From positions 1 to 55,705 of the forward strand of contig CALVFY010000017.1 in the NCBI GenBank assembly GCA_944326945.1: 55,705 nucleotides of DNA, read 5' to 3'. The position numbers and the translations under genes were made by a program. The stretch is from an uncultured Rikenellaceae bacterium. GTDB taxonomy: Bacteria > Bacteroidota > Bacteroidia > Bacteroidales > Rikenellaceae. The notes beneath the pieces are model-generated. The model worked only from the letters and a program-made list of their open reading frames with translations, was not told the DNA's origin and ran no database searches. Position 1 is the stretch's first letter; each line of letters begins with the position of its first letter. This document shows, one piece after another, positions 16,923-25,724 of the stretch.

Positions 16923-19016
16923 TCAATTTTTTTCACTTTGTTCTTTTACGCGTTGAATACCACGAAGAAGCGATTCGAATCCGAATCGTTTATCGCCGGC
17001 ATACCACTGCTCGAATACACCGTGTTGGGTACGCCACAGACTTTCTCGGGCGGCGACCATTTCCGAATAGGACTTGTCGAGTTCGGTGATCAATGTCTCC
17101 TTTTGCTGTTGTTGTTTGTAGGCATACACGAAATGACGGAACGATCGGCTCAAGTGGGTCATGTAGTCGGCATAGGCTCTGAGATTGGCGTCGAAAAACA
17201 GACGACGATCTTCTGGTAACTGGTCCTGTATCTGTGCACATCGTTTCGCTACGGCTTCGAAGCGGGGGATGGCAGCGTCCATGCCGGCCAATATGGCATC
17301 GACTTGGTTGTCCGTTCCGTTGTCGGCCGGATCGATGCGGAAAGTACGGCCCGGAACCCGTTCGTAGCCGATGTCTTTCAGCGGATTGGGATTGTAGTTG
17401 AAGAAATTTTTGGCGATTTGCCCGATGGCCCGTGCGTAACGTTGGTCCTGGAAGATGTATTGCCGCTCCAGACCGCCTCCCGGAAAATCGGGTTTTTTGG
17501 GCTCCCAATAGGCATAGAAGTAATCGTGATAGAGATCTGCGATGGCTTTTGCATGCTCTTCTCCGAAATATTGGGCGGCGTATTCCTGCAGGAAAGTGTC
17601 TGTCGAGTAATTGTCGTAGTCCCACAGCATGCGGGCATTGGCCGAGAGCGTGAGCAGGAATTCCCTGAAGTTTCCGGCATTCACCACCGAGAAATAGAGC
17701 GGCGATTTATTGTTCACATACCGATAGTTGAACTCCATTTTCCAAGGTCCTTCGGCCGGGGCCAGGTGTGCACCGGTGGATGAGAACTGGAAATTCATGT
17801 AGTAGCCCAGTTTTACCTTGTTACGGGGGTCGAATTGCTGGATGTCGTCATAGGGATAGTGGTCACGCCGTCCGGCCACGTAGGTCCAGATCATGTTTTC
17901 TCCTTTGGGAGGGGTGACGACTCCCTTGGCCAACAGGTCGGCCATTTCGTCGTAGAAGGTGATGCGGACATAGGGTTCGGTTTCTCCGGTGTGTTTGCGG
18001 ATGATCTCCATTTGGGCGGCGAGCATCTGGGTGATGATCGCCCCGCGTTCTTTTTCGTCTTCGGGAGCATCTTTGAAGGTGGCCCAAAAGGGCTTGTCCC
18101 CGTCGCCCCGGAAAGCGATGTTCCAGATGTTTTCCACTTTGTTGCGGGTGACTGTTTCGGCACAGTAGTTCCAGAATTCGAGCAGTTTGTCTCGGTTGGC
18201 CAGCGAAAGTTCGGGAGCGGGTTTGATGCCGCGTATTTTCTCCCAATATTTGGGCCAGGTGTTGAGCGTACTGTTCATCGAGACCGTGTGGTGGGAGGCG
18301 ATAATCAGACCGTATTTGGTGGTCAGACGGGCTGAAGAGCTCATCTTATAGGGAAAGTCGATCGTATTGCCATACTCCACGGCGTTGAGTTTCAGACGGA
18401 GCATGGTTTCCATCCACAGTTCGTTGTTTACATCCGAAAGTTTGCGCCATGGAGTCAACAGATCGGTGTCGTTGGGCAGCCAGGTGCGGAAACGTACCTG
18501 CGGAGAAGGAAAATAGAGATCGCAGTCGGAGGGAATGGCAATGGTTTGTTTGATTTGCGGCTCCCACCAGCACCAGAACCAGAGAGGAGGTACATCCAGA
18601 AATTGTTCGCTGAAGGTATAGATGGCATAGATGGTTCCCCGCATATCGGCTCCGTCCAGATAGAGACGGTTGGCCGTGGGATCGAACCATACGCGGTGGG
18701 ATTCGAATCCGTCCAGTGGACGAAATTTTTTCAGGGGTAATTTCAAAGTATTGGTTTCCCGGTTGAGGATGACTATGACGGGAGATTTCTGTTTTTCCGG
18801 AAATCTGCCAATTACTTCGGGACCGGTTTGCATCACGGTGCGGAAGTCGCGGCAGAGTGTCTCCATGGCCAATATCAGGGGGGCTGGTTCGTTGTCACCC
18901 ATGACGATTTTGATTTGGTCTTTGGCCAATTCGATTGGGTTTTGGGCTGCGATGGCGACACTGGTCGTCGATAGCAACAGAGCAGCCATCGCAATTCGGA
19001 AAAATAGTTTGTACAT
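16923..19016 (-). CDS. GH115-family protein (xylan alpha-glucuronidase-like), secreted
   Basis: GH115 enzymes remove glucuronic acid or 4-O-methylglucuronic acid from xylan or arabinogalactan. The 697-residue product has a signal peptide (FRIAMAALLLSTT, cleavage near AIAAQ), then the GH115 N-terminal domain with RGTIYAIYTFSEQFL about residues 125-140 and the aromatic PPLWFWCWWEP, then the TIM barrel (RLKLNAVEYGNTIDFPY, SHHTVSMNS, WNIAFRGDGDKPFW, VRITFYDEMADLL, MIWTYVAGRRDHYPYDD). At about 700 residues it lacks the C-terminal domain found in long GH115 proteins. Transcribed divergently from the acetyl-esterase-like gene. Assignment is by recognised motifs; specificity is not proven. Confidence 0.8.
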   Translation of the reverse strand: MYKLFFRIAMAALLLSTTSVAIAAQNPIELAKDQIKIVMGDNEPAPLILAMETLCRDFRTVMQTGPEVIGRFPEKQKSPVIVILNRETNTLKLPLKKFRPLDGFESHRVWFDPTANRLYLDGADMRGTIYAIYTFSEQFLDVPPLWFWCWWEPQIKQTIAIPSDCDLYFPSPQVRFRTWLPNDTDLLTPWRKLSDVNNELWMETMLRLKLNAVEYGNTIDFPYKMSSSARLTTKYGLIIASHHTVSMNSTLNTWPKYWEKIRGIKPAPELSLANRDKLLEFWNYCAETVTRNKVENIWNIAFRGDGDKPFWATFKDAPEDEKERGAIITQMLAAQMEIIRKHTGETEPYVRITFYDEMADLLAKGVVTPPKGENMIWTYVAGRRDHYPYDDIQQFDPRNKVKLGYYMNFQFSSTGAHLAPAEGPWKMEFNYRYVNNKSPLYFSVVNAGNFREFLLTLSANARMLWDYDNYSTDTFLQEYAAQYFGEEHAKAIADLYHDYFYAYWEPKKPDFPGGGLERQYIFQDQRYARAIGQIAKNFFNYNPNPLKDIGYERVPGRTFRIDPADNGTDNQVDAILAGMDAAIPRFEAVAKRCAQIQDQLPEDRRLFFDANLRAYADYMTHLSRSFRHFVYAYKQQQQKETLITELDKSYSEMVAARESLWRTQHGVFEQWYAGDKRFGFESLLRGIQRVKEQSEKN

Positions 19017-19040
19017 TTTTTTAGGGTTTAGGGGGTTAGT

Positions 19041-19072
19041 TTTGTCTTTTTGCTGAAAAAGAATTATATTCG
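19041..19072 (+). promoter_or_regulatory. Promoter of the esterase/lipoprotein locus
   Basis: TTTG (19041-19044), 20-bp spacer, TATATTCG (19065-19072). The -33 box is exact and the -7 box matches TAnnTTTG at 7 of 8 positions. About 90 bp upstream of the esterase ATG. Confidence 0.6.
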
Positions 19073-19077
19073 TGCAA

Positions 19078-19085
19078 CAAATTTA
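19078..19085 (-). promoter_or_regulatory. -7 box of the GH115 gene
   Basis: Minus-strand TAAATTTG, an exact TAnnTTTG match, 62 bp upstream of the GH115 start and only 5 bp from the divergent -7 box at 19065-19072. No convincing -33 box. Confidence 0.5.
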
Positions 19086-19161
19086 TTCAAAAAATAGTAA
19101 ATCGGGTTTAACTTGACTTAGATATTTTTGAATTAACCCTAATAACTAAACTACTTGCTCT

Positions 19162-20019
19162 ATGAGAAAAACATTACTCTGTTTTCTGCTGTTGGCCTTT
19201 TGTGCTTCGTTGAATTGCTTTGCGGCCGGAGGCGAACGAAAAGCCCCGAAATCATCGGAAGAAAAGTATGACATCTATCTGTTGATCGGTCAGTCTAACA
19301 TGGCCGGTCGGGGAGCGATGCTTTTGCCGGAGGATACGGCACGTGTCATGAAAGGCGTCTGGCTGCTCAATGCGGAGGGGAAGCCCGAGCCTGCCCGAAA
19401 TCCGTTGAATCGTTACTCTTCGGTGCGTAAGTCGATGAAAATGCAGCAGATCTGTCCGGGGACGGCTTTCGGTGAAAAGGTCGCCAAGAAGACCGGACGT
19501 AAGATCTTGCTCGTGGTCAATGCATTGGGGGGATCTTCGATCAGGGCCTGGGCGAAAGATGCTCCGCTGGTGGCCTATAAGGGCAGTATTGCCTTGGGAG
19601 AGAAACAGTTGTATGCCGAGGCGATTCGTCGGACCAAAGAGGCCCTGGCTTATGGTGAATTGAAGGCTATTCTGTGGCACCAGGGTGAGGCCGATGCGCG
19701 GAATCCGGAAGCTTATAAGGCTCGTCTGTCTGCTTTGGTGGAGAATCTGAGAAAGGATCTGAATGCTCCCGATGTGCCGTTTATTGCGGGCGAGATTGCT
19801 CACTGGCGTTCTACGGCGAGCGGTTTTAATGGAATGATTCAGACGATATCTACATTTGTTCCCAACAGCGATTGGGTGAGTTCCGAGGGCGCAGGAATGC
19901 TCAAGGGCAAATCCGATCCCCATTTCAGCCGTGACGGTCAGTTGCTGATCGGGGAGCGTTATGCTGATAAGGTGCTGAAAATGTGCTATCCGGACAAAAA
20001 AAGGTCGAAACGTAAATAG
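19162..20019 (+). CDS. Secreted SGNH carbohydrate esterase (CE6/SASA type)
   Basis: Removes O-acetyl groups from sugars such as acetylated xylan or sialic acid. The 285-residue product has a signal peptide (cleavage near CFAAG) and the whole SASA/CE6 domain: nucleophile S45 in LIGQSNMAGRG, the LWHQGE block (172-176) and the D252-P-H254 pair that completes the triad. The C-terminus is Lys/Arg-rich (KKRSKRK). It is divergent from the GH115 gene and 11 bp upstream of a lipoprotein that carries a second, closely similar copy of the same domain. The neighbourhood favours acetyl-glucuronoxylan or a similar polymer, but sialate O-acetylesterase activity is possible. Confidence 0.88.
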   Translation: MRKTLLCFLLLAFCASLNCFAAGGERKAPKSSEEKYDIYLLIGQSNMAGRGAMLLPEDTARVMKGVWLLNAEGKPEPARNPLNRYSSVRKSMKMQQICPGTAFGEKVAKKTGRKILLVVNALGGSSIRAWAKDAPLVAYKGSIALGEKQLYAEAIRRTKEALAYGELKAILWHQGEADARNPEAYKARLSALVENLRKDLNAPDVPFIAGEIAHWRSTASGFNGMIQTISTFVPNSDWVSSEGAGMLKGKSDPHFSRDGQLLIGERYADKVLKMCYPDKKRSKRK

Positions 20020-20030
20020 CCGGAACAGTT

Positions 20031-21527
20031 ATGAAACGTTTCGCGTGGTTGTGTGCAGCAGTCATGTTGCTCATGGGCGCTTGTTCCGAGGAGAACAAGG
20101 ACGCTTTCGGACCTGTGGTGAAAGCGGGTATAGACTTTGCGACCGAAGGACTCCCTTCGGGAAAGGATTTTTCTTACCGTGTGCTCATCTTCAATGGAGT
20201 GAGTCTGGAGCGGGTAGGAGATCATACGCTTTCGGACCTGAGTTCTCTCTCTCAGGTGGAATTGCCTGCGGGCCGCTATGTATGGACGGTGATTGCCGGA
20301 TACGATCAACAAGCCATGACCCTGTTGGAGACGGAAAATCTCTCCACGTGTCGTTTGTTTCTGAATACGGAAGCAACGATTCCTGCGCTCTATTATGCCA
20401 GTCGTCTGGTCTATGTTGGGGAGGAAAAACAGGTCGATCTTTTGTTCAGTCCGATTCTTTCGTCGATCGAAGTCTCGGGTCAGATACCCGGAGAGGCTTC
20501 TTCGGTGGAGGCTGTCTGTGCGGGAATTCCGCGTAATTTCAATTTGTCTTCGCGTAGTTGGGATGAACAGGTATTGAGAGATGTCCCTCTGACCGTAACC
20601 TCTTCCGGCAGCGATCCGGTATTGTTTACGGCGAAGGGTGTGTTGCCTCCCGCATCGGCTCCCGAACTGGTCGTTACGATAGAAAAAGAGGGTAAACCCT
20701 ATCAGTTGCGTCATGCCTTGGCGGCTTTGCAGGAGGGTTTGACGAGTGTCGAGCAGGTGGAATATACTTGGGACGATTTTCCCGATAGCGGTGGCTTCGA
20801 TGTCTTTTTGTTGATCGGACAGTCGAATATGGCCGGACGGGGAACCATGTTGCCCGAGGATGTCACCGAAAAATTGGAAAACGTCTGGCTGCTCAATGAG
20901 GAAGGGGAGGCCGTAGAGGCTCATAATCCACTTAATCAGTACTCTACCGTGAGAAAGAATCTCTCCATGCAACAGATCAATCCCGGCTATTCGTTCTCGA
21001 AAAAGATTGTGCGTGAAACGGGTCGAAAGGTGTTGCTGGTGGTCAATGCACTGGGAGGCTCCTCGATCGGGATGTGGGAAAAGACGGCCGGATTCGTGAC
21101 CGATGCAGCCAGTATTGCATATGGGAAGTTGAAACTTTATGACGAAGCAGTTCGACGGACCCGACAGGCCATGGAACTGGGCGAATTGAAGGCGATTTTG
21201 TGGCATCAGGGCGAGGCTAATTCGAGTAATCCGGATAGTTATAAGACAGTATTGGCTCAATTTGTCTCCGATTTACGGGCAGATCTGGGTACTCCCGATG
21301 TGCCGTTTATTTGCGGGGAGTTGGCTTATTGGCGTTCATCGTCGGCCGGATTCAACGAGATGATTCGTACGGTATCTACGTTTGTACCCTATAGCGATTG
21401 GGTGAGTGCCGAGGGAGCCGGGATGCTCAAGGACGAAACCGATCCTCACTTCAGTCGTGACGGTCAGATATTGATCGGGGAACGTTATGCGGATAAGGCG
21501 TTGCAGATGTGTTATTCGGCACAATAG
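20031..21527 (+). CDS. Lipoprotein: Mfa2/FimB-like module fused to CE6/SASA esterase
   Basis: A 498-residue two-part protein. Residues 1-18 are a lipoprotein signal (LLMGAC, Cys18). Residues about 30-245 form a beta-rich module with VELPAGRYVWTVIAGYD and ALYYASRLVYVG, the pattern of Mfa2/FimB or DUF4493/DUF5119-type fimbrial accessory lipoproteins. Residues about 256-498 are a complete SGNH esterase with S265 in GQSNMAGRG, WHQGE (391-395), D471 and H473. The esterase part is similar to the preceding gene nearly throughout (for example both have VVNALGGSS, ELKAILWHQGEA, DPHFSRDGQ), so a duplication is likely. The lipid anchor should hold the esterase on the outer membrane. Same strand as, and 11 bp after, the free esterase. 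Confidence 0.85.
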   Translation: MKRFAWLCAAVMLLMGACSEENKDAFGPVVKAGIDFATEGLPSGKDFSYRVLIFNGVSLERVGDHTLSDLSSLSQVELPAGRYVWTVIAGYDQQAMTLLETENLSTCRLFLNTEATIPALYYASRLVYVGEEKQVDLLFSPILSSIEVSGQIPGEASSVEAVCAGIPRNFNLSSRSWDEQVLRDVPLTVTSSGSDPVLFTAKGVLPPASAPELVVTIEKEGKPYQLRHALAALQEGLTSVEQVEYTWDDFPDSGGFDVFLLIGQSNMAGRGTMLPEDVTEKLENVWLLNEEGEAVEAHNPLNQYSTVRKNLSMQQINPGYSFSKKIVRETGRKVLLVVNALGGSSIGMWEKTAGFVTDAASIAYGKLKLYDEAVRRTRQAMELGELKAILWHQGEANSSNPDSYKTVLAQFVSDLRADLGTPDVPFICGELAYWRSSSAGFNEMIRTVSTFVPYSDWVSAEGAGMLKDETDPHFSRDGQILIGERYADKALQMCYSAQ

Positions 21528-21640
21528 TCTACAGGTTTTCCGTTTCGGACATTTTTATATATTATTACTATATATTAATTAGGTGTAACGGAACGGAGGA
21601 GTATCAGAATCAAACCTACCTAAAAATAACTTAATTTACC
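21528..21640 (+). promoter_or_regulatory. AT-rich leader before the GLUG lipoprotein
   Basis: A 113-bp gap, the longest between genes of this lipoprotein run. It contains a TATATA-rich stretch around 21556-21580 and ends in an A-rich leader without a Shine-Dalgarno site. There is no exact TAnnTTTG box, so an internal promoter is possible but not shown. Confidence 0.25.
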
Positions 21641-24600
21641 ATGAAAAACTTAATGTGTTTGCTGACGGCGGGATTCCTGTTGTTGCTTGGTTCGTGCAGC
21701 AAGGAGATCGCCGAAGGCGGAGGAACTTCCGGCGGGATGAAGGTGATTCTCTCCTCGAATGGATCTGTCGAGGTGCCAGAGGATATCTCTTCGTTCAAGT
21801 TGCTGGTGTTCAGCCAGGCCGATGGAGCGTTGGTAAAGGAGACCTCTGTCGATGAGTTTGCTGATTTGGGGACCGTATCCCTGCCTATCGGACAATATGT
21901 ATGGACAGTGATCGCCGGGTTCGATGCTTCGGTGATGAGTATCGAAGGGGATCGTTTTTCCGATTGTAAATTGACTTTTTCCGAGGAGCAGAACGCAACT
22001 TTACCCGATTTGCTTTATGCCACCAGCGAGGTCTGGGTCGGTAAGGATAAAGAGGTGACATTCTCATTCGGACGTATTGTCTCGATGCTCGATATGCGTT
22101 ATGCGCTGCCCGAGAGTGAGGGGGTTACGTTGCGTTATACCTCGGCTTCCTCAAAATTTTCTATTGAGACAGGTACCTGGAGCAGTACGGATCGGTGTAC
22201 ATTCGAATTGGTTGCCACGGCCTATGATCAGGAGGGCGCCAATTTCCGGAATCTGGCGATCGTGACGCCTTCTGTTGCCAAATCGGAGGTGGAAATCGTC
22301 ATAAAACAAGATGGAAGCGAGTTGCCGGCCAAAAGTTTTGTACTCGATTCGCTGCCTGCCAATCGAACCCTTGTCACGACGTTCAATGCCTCTGAAGCGG
22401 AGGCTTCCATCGGGGTGTCCGATTCGCAGGTGACCGAGTGGAGTTCCGAGGGGGCATCCATTATCGGAAGTAATGCGGGCCTGAAGATCTTGTTGACACT
22501 TAAAAACAATGAAAATGGAATCGATCCGTCGGCTGTTACTTCTGCCGAACTCTCCGTGGTGACGGAAGATGGCGAGGTCACTCGGGTGACTGCTCCGGTG
22601 GTGTATCAGAATGGGGTATTGACCTGTACCCCGGAGTTGGCAGGACTCGATCCAGGCATGTGGCGTCTGTCGAAAATCGAACTGGTGGCCGGATCTCAAC
22701 GGGTGGCATTGGGAACGTATCGTTTCCTGGCCGTAAATAAAAATATGGAGTTGATAGCCGATATGAAATTACAAGGTATCGGCGAAGGTACGCCCGAGAA
22801 TCCGTATGAGGTATGCGACAGTTTGACTTTCAGCAACTATATGGCCTATCTGAGTGATAATTCCAATGTGAAGAAGATGTGTGCATTCGATGTGGATCCT
22901 GTCCAGATGACTCTTCAGATGGCTGATGTGGCCGAAGTGCCGGTTCCCTCGTGCGACGGAGCCCGGATCTACGTGACGGTCGAAGGTCAACCCGAGGAGT
23001 ATGTTACATCGGCGGAAGTAGAGGTTACGGGAGGCAATCAGGTGGCTTTGGCCACGGATGTGTCGGCCCTGCCGATCGGGAAATGGATGTTGAGTAAGAT
23101 CGAATTCTTGAACGGAGGTTCGCCAGTAGAGAATGCGTCGATCGAGATCTATGGTCATAAACTTGAGAAACAGACACTGACGGCCAGTCTGAAATTCGGT
23201 GGAGTGGGAGACGGTCAGTCCGTTCCCTATGAGGTATGTTCGGCGGCCCGATTCGATGCCATGCGAAACTTCTTGATGACCAGCGAGAAGAATGTGCAAT
23301 TGGGCAATTATACTCGTTCGAAATACGTACAGGTTTGCGATATCGACCTGGCTCCTTATTTAGGAATCTATTATGACCGGGCCTCCGGAACCTTCAAAAC
23401 CAATACGTCTCGTAAAGAGCCCTATTTGGGTCACAGTACGGCCGGATGGCTTCCCCTGGGCTCTACGACGGCGGCTTCTATAGGCTCTGGAAATACTCGT
23501 TTTTGCGGTGAGTATGATGGTCAGGGATTTACTATCGATGGAATTTATGTTAAATCGGGAAGTGACAATAAAGCATTGTTCGGGTCTGTAGAGGAGGCAA
23601 TTATAAAGAATGTAGTGATCGGATCCAATTCCCATATTACGGGACGAGGCAATGTGGCGGCTTTGGCATTTGCCTCAATGGGAACTAATGAATTTGTCGG
23701 ATGTATTAATAATGCGACCGTAGAGTGTACCATGGGACCAGTAGGAGGTATTTTGGGTGCGGTTATGGGTCTTTCTGATGGAGTGGCTCCGGATAATGGG
23801 TCTTTCTTTACTCGCATAGAGAATTGTGTTAATTATGGTTCGATAACCAATCTGTATACTACTACAACTTCTGTATTGGGTACAGGTGGAATTGCAGGTT
23901 ACCTGAGTTATTACACCCGACTTATTGGATGTGAAAATTATGGAGAGGTGGATAGTCAGATTTCGTATACGGGTGGAATTGCTGGAAATGTTGTCCACAA
24001 TAATTTCGTACAGCGGTGTATGAATTATGGTAAGGTAACAGCCCGTTACGAGTGTTGTGGAGGCATCATTGGCCGTATCCAGAAGTCAAGCTATGTAATC
24101 GAATGTGGTAATTATGCCAATATCTCCGGTGGTGCTTGTACGGGAGGTGTCATTGGGCAATGTTACGCAGGAAATGACTATTGGAGTACTATCGTTGCCT
24201 GCTACAATGGAGGTGACGTTTCAGGAACGAATGAAAATAGAAATGCCGTTTCCGGTGGTACGATGGGTACCGGAGGTATTATAGGAATTCAAAAGAGTGC
24301 AGATGTTCTTATATGCCTTAATTCAGGTAATGTGTCAGGAGTGGATATTGTAGGCGGTATTTCCGGATGGACGGATACGGAGAACGACAGATTGCATCAT
24401 TGTGTTTCTACGGGAAAGGTGATGGTGACTTCGGGTAATGCTCCGACCGAAAATGTTTGTCGCGGGGGAATATTGGGGATCGCGAGAACGGGTTCCAAAA
24501 CGACGGTAACCGAGGCATCATATTCCCGTATGAAGAACAGTTTTTATCTGCAATTGGAATCGGAAAGCGAATGGCCTAAATATGGTATTGGCGGTTGGAC

Positions 24601-24910
24601 TAATGTAGCATATAAAGACATTGTGTGGTCTGATTGCCAGAATACAGGAAATAAGGTATGGGGTGATAACGGAGCCAAGCCGAGAACCCAGAGTCAGATG
24701 GCCGACCATTCTGAAGGAAAGACTAAATTGCTTTATACGCTTAATAATGGAGATACCGGAGGTATTTCTAATCCCAATTCTAAATTCTTCCCCAATGAAT
24801 TGTGGACATCCGATATGTCTGTTCCGTGGAGAGGCAATGTCAATGCCGATGGCTATCCCCGGTTGTGGTGGATAGAGGATGCTGGAACCATTACGGGACT
24901 GGGACTTTAA
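21641..24910 (+). CDS. Large lipoprotein with Mfa2/FimB-like module, duplicated linker domains and GLUG repeats
   Basis: The 1089-residue product has lipobox LLGSC (Cys19). Residues about 30-240 match the N-terminal module of the preceding gene (LPIGQYVWTVIAGFD, DLLYATSEVWVGKDKEV). Two duplicated beta domains follow, each with a W-x-LSKIE strand and a Gly-rich linker ending in PYEVC (linkers start at residues 375 and 517). From about residue 685 to 945 there are about eight repeats of the form CxNxGxV...GGIxG (GLUG-like; examples NCVNYGSITN, GCENYGEVDS, RCMNYGKVTA), predicted to form a beta-solenoid, and then a DGYPRLWW closing motif. GLUG regions are known from adhesins and peptidase-associated surface proteins. 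No catalytic motif. Likely a surface adhesin or scaffold. The repeat region is visibly more A/T-rich than the rest. Confidence 0.82.
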   Translation: MKNLMCLLTAGFLLLLGSCSKEIAEGGGTSGGMKVILSSNGSVEVPEDISSFKLLVFSQADGALVKETSVDEFADLGTVSLPIGQYVWTVIAGFDASVMSIEGDRFSDCKLTFSEEQNATLPDLLYATSEVWVGKDKEVTFSFGRIVSMLDMRYALPESEGVTLRYTSASSKFSIETGTWSSTDRCTFELVATAYDQEGANFRNLAIVTPSVAKSEVEIVIKQDGSELPAKSFVLDSLPANRTLVTTFNASEAEASIGVSDSQVTEWSSEGASIIGSNAGLKILLTLKNNENGIDPSAVTSAELSVVTEDGEVTRVTAPVVYQNGVLTCTPELAGLDPGMWRLSKIELVAGSQRVALGTYRFLAVNKNMELIADMKLQGIGEGTPENPYEVCDSLTFSNYMAYLSDNSNVKKMCAFDVDPVQMTLQMADVAEVPVPSCDGARIYVTVEGQPEEYVTSAEVEVTGGNQVALATDVSALPIGKWMLSKIEFLNGGSPVENASIEIYGHKLEKQTLTASLKFGGVGDGQSVPYEVCSAARFDAMRNFLMTSEKNVQLGNYTRSKYVQVCDIDLAPYLGIYYDRASGTFKTNTSRKEPYLGHSTAGWLPLGSTTAASIGSGNTRFCGEYDGQGFTIDGIYVKSGSDNKALFGSVEEAIIKNVVIGSNSHITGRGNVAALAFASMGTNEFVGCINNATVECTMGPVGGILGAVMGLSDGVAPDNGSFFTRIENCVNYGSITNLYTTTTSVLGTGGIAGYLSYYTRLIGCENYGEVDSQISYTGGIAGNVVHNNFVQRCMNYGKVTARYECCGGIIGRIQKSSYVIECGNYANISGGACTGGVIGQCYAGNDYWSTIVACYNGGDVSGTNENRNAVSGGTMGTGGIIGIQKSADVLICLNSGNVSGVDIVGGISGWTDTENDRLHHCVSTGKVMVTSGNAPTENVCRGGILGIARTGSKTTVTEASYSRMKNSFYLQLESESEWPKYGIGGWTNVAYKDIVWSDCQNTGNKVWGDNGAKPRTQSQMADHSEGKTKLLYTLNNGDTGGISNPNSKFFPNELWTSDMSVPWRGNVNADGYPRLWWIEDAGTITGLGL

Positions 24911-24931
24911 TGTTAAAAATGAGAGAATCCG

Positions 24932-25720
24932 ATGAAAAAGATGATAAAATATACAGCGTGGCTGATGGCTTGCGGTTTGCTGGCGATCGGTTGCGACAAC
25001 AATGAGGGAGACGGAGGCGAAAGAAGTTCCGGAATCCGTGCATCTGTCGAAGCCGCAGCATCCGAGTATGCGTCTGATGCTGACCATATCCGGCTCTATC
25101 TGACCGATTTGGATTGCCAGGTCGAGCAGAGCTATTCGTTCAATGACCTGACGGAGTTCAATAACGTGGCTCTGAATCTTCCTCTGGAGGCTTATCGGGT
25201 GATATTGTTCGCCAATCTCGATCCCGAAGTGTTCGATGTTCCAGAGGTGGGCGAGCGGATAGATACGTTGGCGAATTTGCCGATCAAATCGAGTGTTTTG
25301 GTCAAGAAACCGTTGTTGAGAGCCATATCTTATCTCTCTAACACGGCATCCGAGGTGAATCTGCTGCTGAAAAATCTGATGACCCGTCTTACGTTCAACT
25401 ATCCGTCTCCGGCTGAGGGAACGTTTGTGCTGACTCTTCAGGCTTCACGTCAGAACGAGGCCTCGTACGAGATCTCCTGTCAGGAGAATTTTGCGGCCGG
25501 AGCACCTGATTTTTCGATTGGCTATTATCTCTATCCGGCCAAACGCAGTGAGGTTGCGATTGCAGGAGAGATCGGGACGAGCAGTTTCGTATTTACTCCC
25601 GATGAACCGGATACCTGGTATGAGGAGGGACATGACTATCAGTTTACGATCCACAGCGAACCGCTGGGACGTTCCGCAGGAGCTGTTGTTGCCCGTTATT
25701 TCATCACATTAAACCGTTGA
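24932..25720 (+). CDS. Mfa2/FimB-like lipoprotein
   Basis: The 262-residue product has lipobox LLAIGC (Cys21) and an acidic post-Cys stretch (DNNEGDGGE). It contains a single beta module with the same outline as its neighbours: a charged strand (HIRLYLTDLD), ALNLPLEAYRVILFANLD, and LMTRLTFNY after a turn. The C-terminal half (IGYYLYPAKRSEVAIAG, YQFTIHSEP) fits a second beta-sandwich domain as in Mfa2/FimB anchors. It begins 21 bp after the GLUG protein and ends 4 bp before the next gene. No enzyme motif; role inferred as anchor or accessory subunit of a surface structure. Confidence 0.75.
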   Translation: MKKMIKYTAWLMACGLLAIGCDNNEGDGGERSSGIRASVEAAASEYASDADHIRLYLTDLDCQVEQSYSFNDLTEFNNVALNLPLEAYRVILFANLDPEVFDVPEVGERIDTLANLPIKSSVLVKKPLLRAISYLSNTASEVNLLLKNLMTRLTFNYPSPAEGTFVLTLQASRQNEASYEISCQENFAAGAPDFSIGYYLYPAKRSEVAIAGEIGTSSFVFTPDEPDTWYEEGHDYQFTIHSEPLGRSAGAVVARYFITLNR

Positions 25721-25724
25721 GGCC

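Noticed and set aside
19986..21260. 424-codon minus-strand ORF opposite the esterase lipoprotein
   Set aside because: Antisense to a complete SGNH domain; composition typical of a reverse-frame artefact.
23640..24480. Regularly spaced repeats considered as a CRISPR array
   Set aside because: The repeats are degenerate at DNA level, in frame, and encode GLUG motifs; there are no identical repeats with unique spacers.
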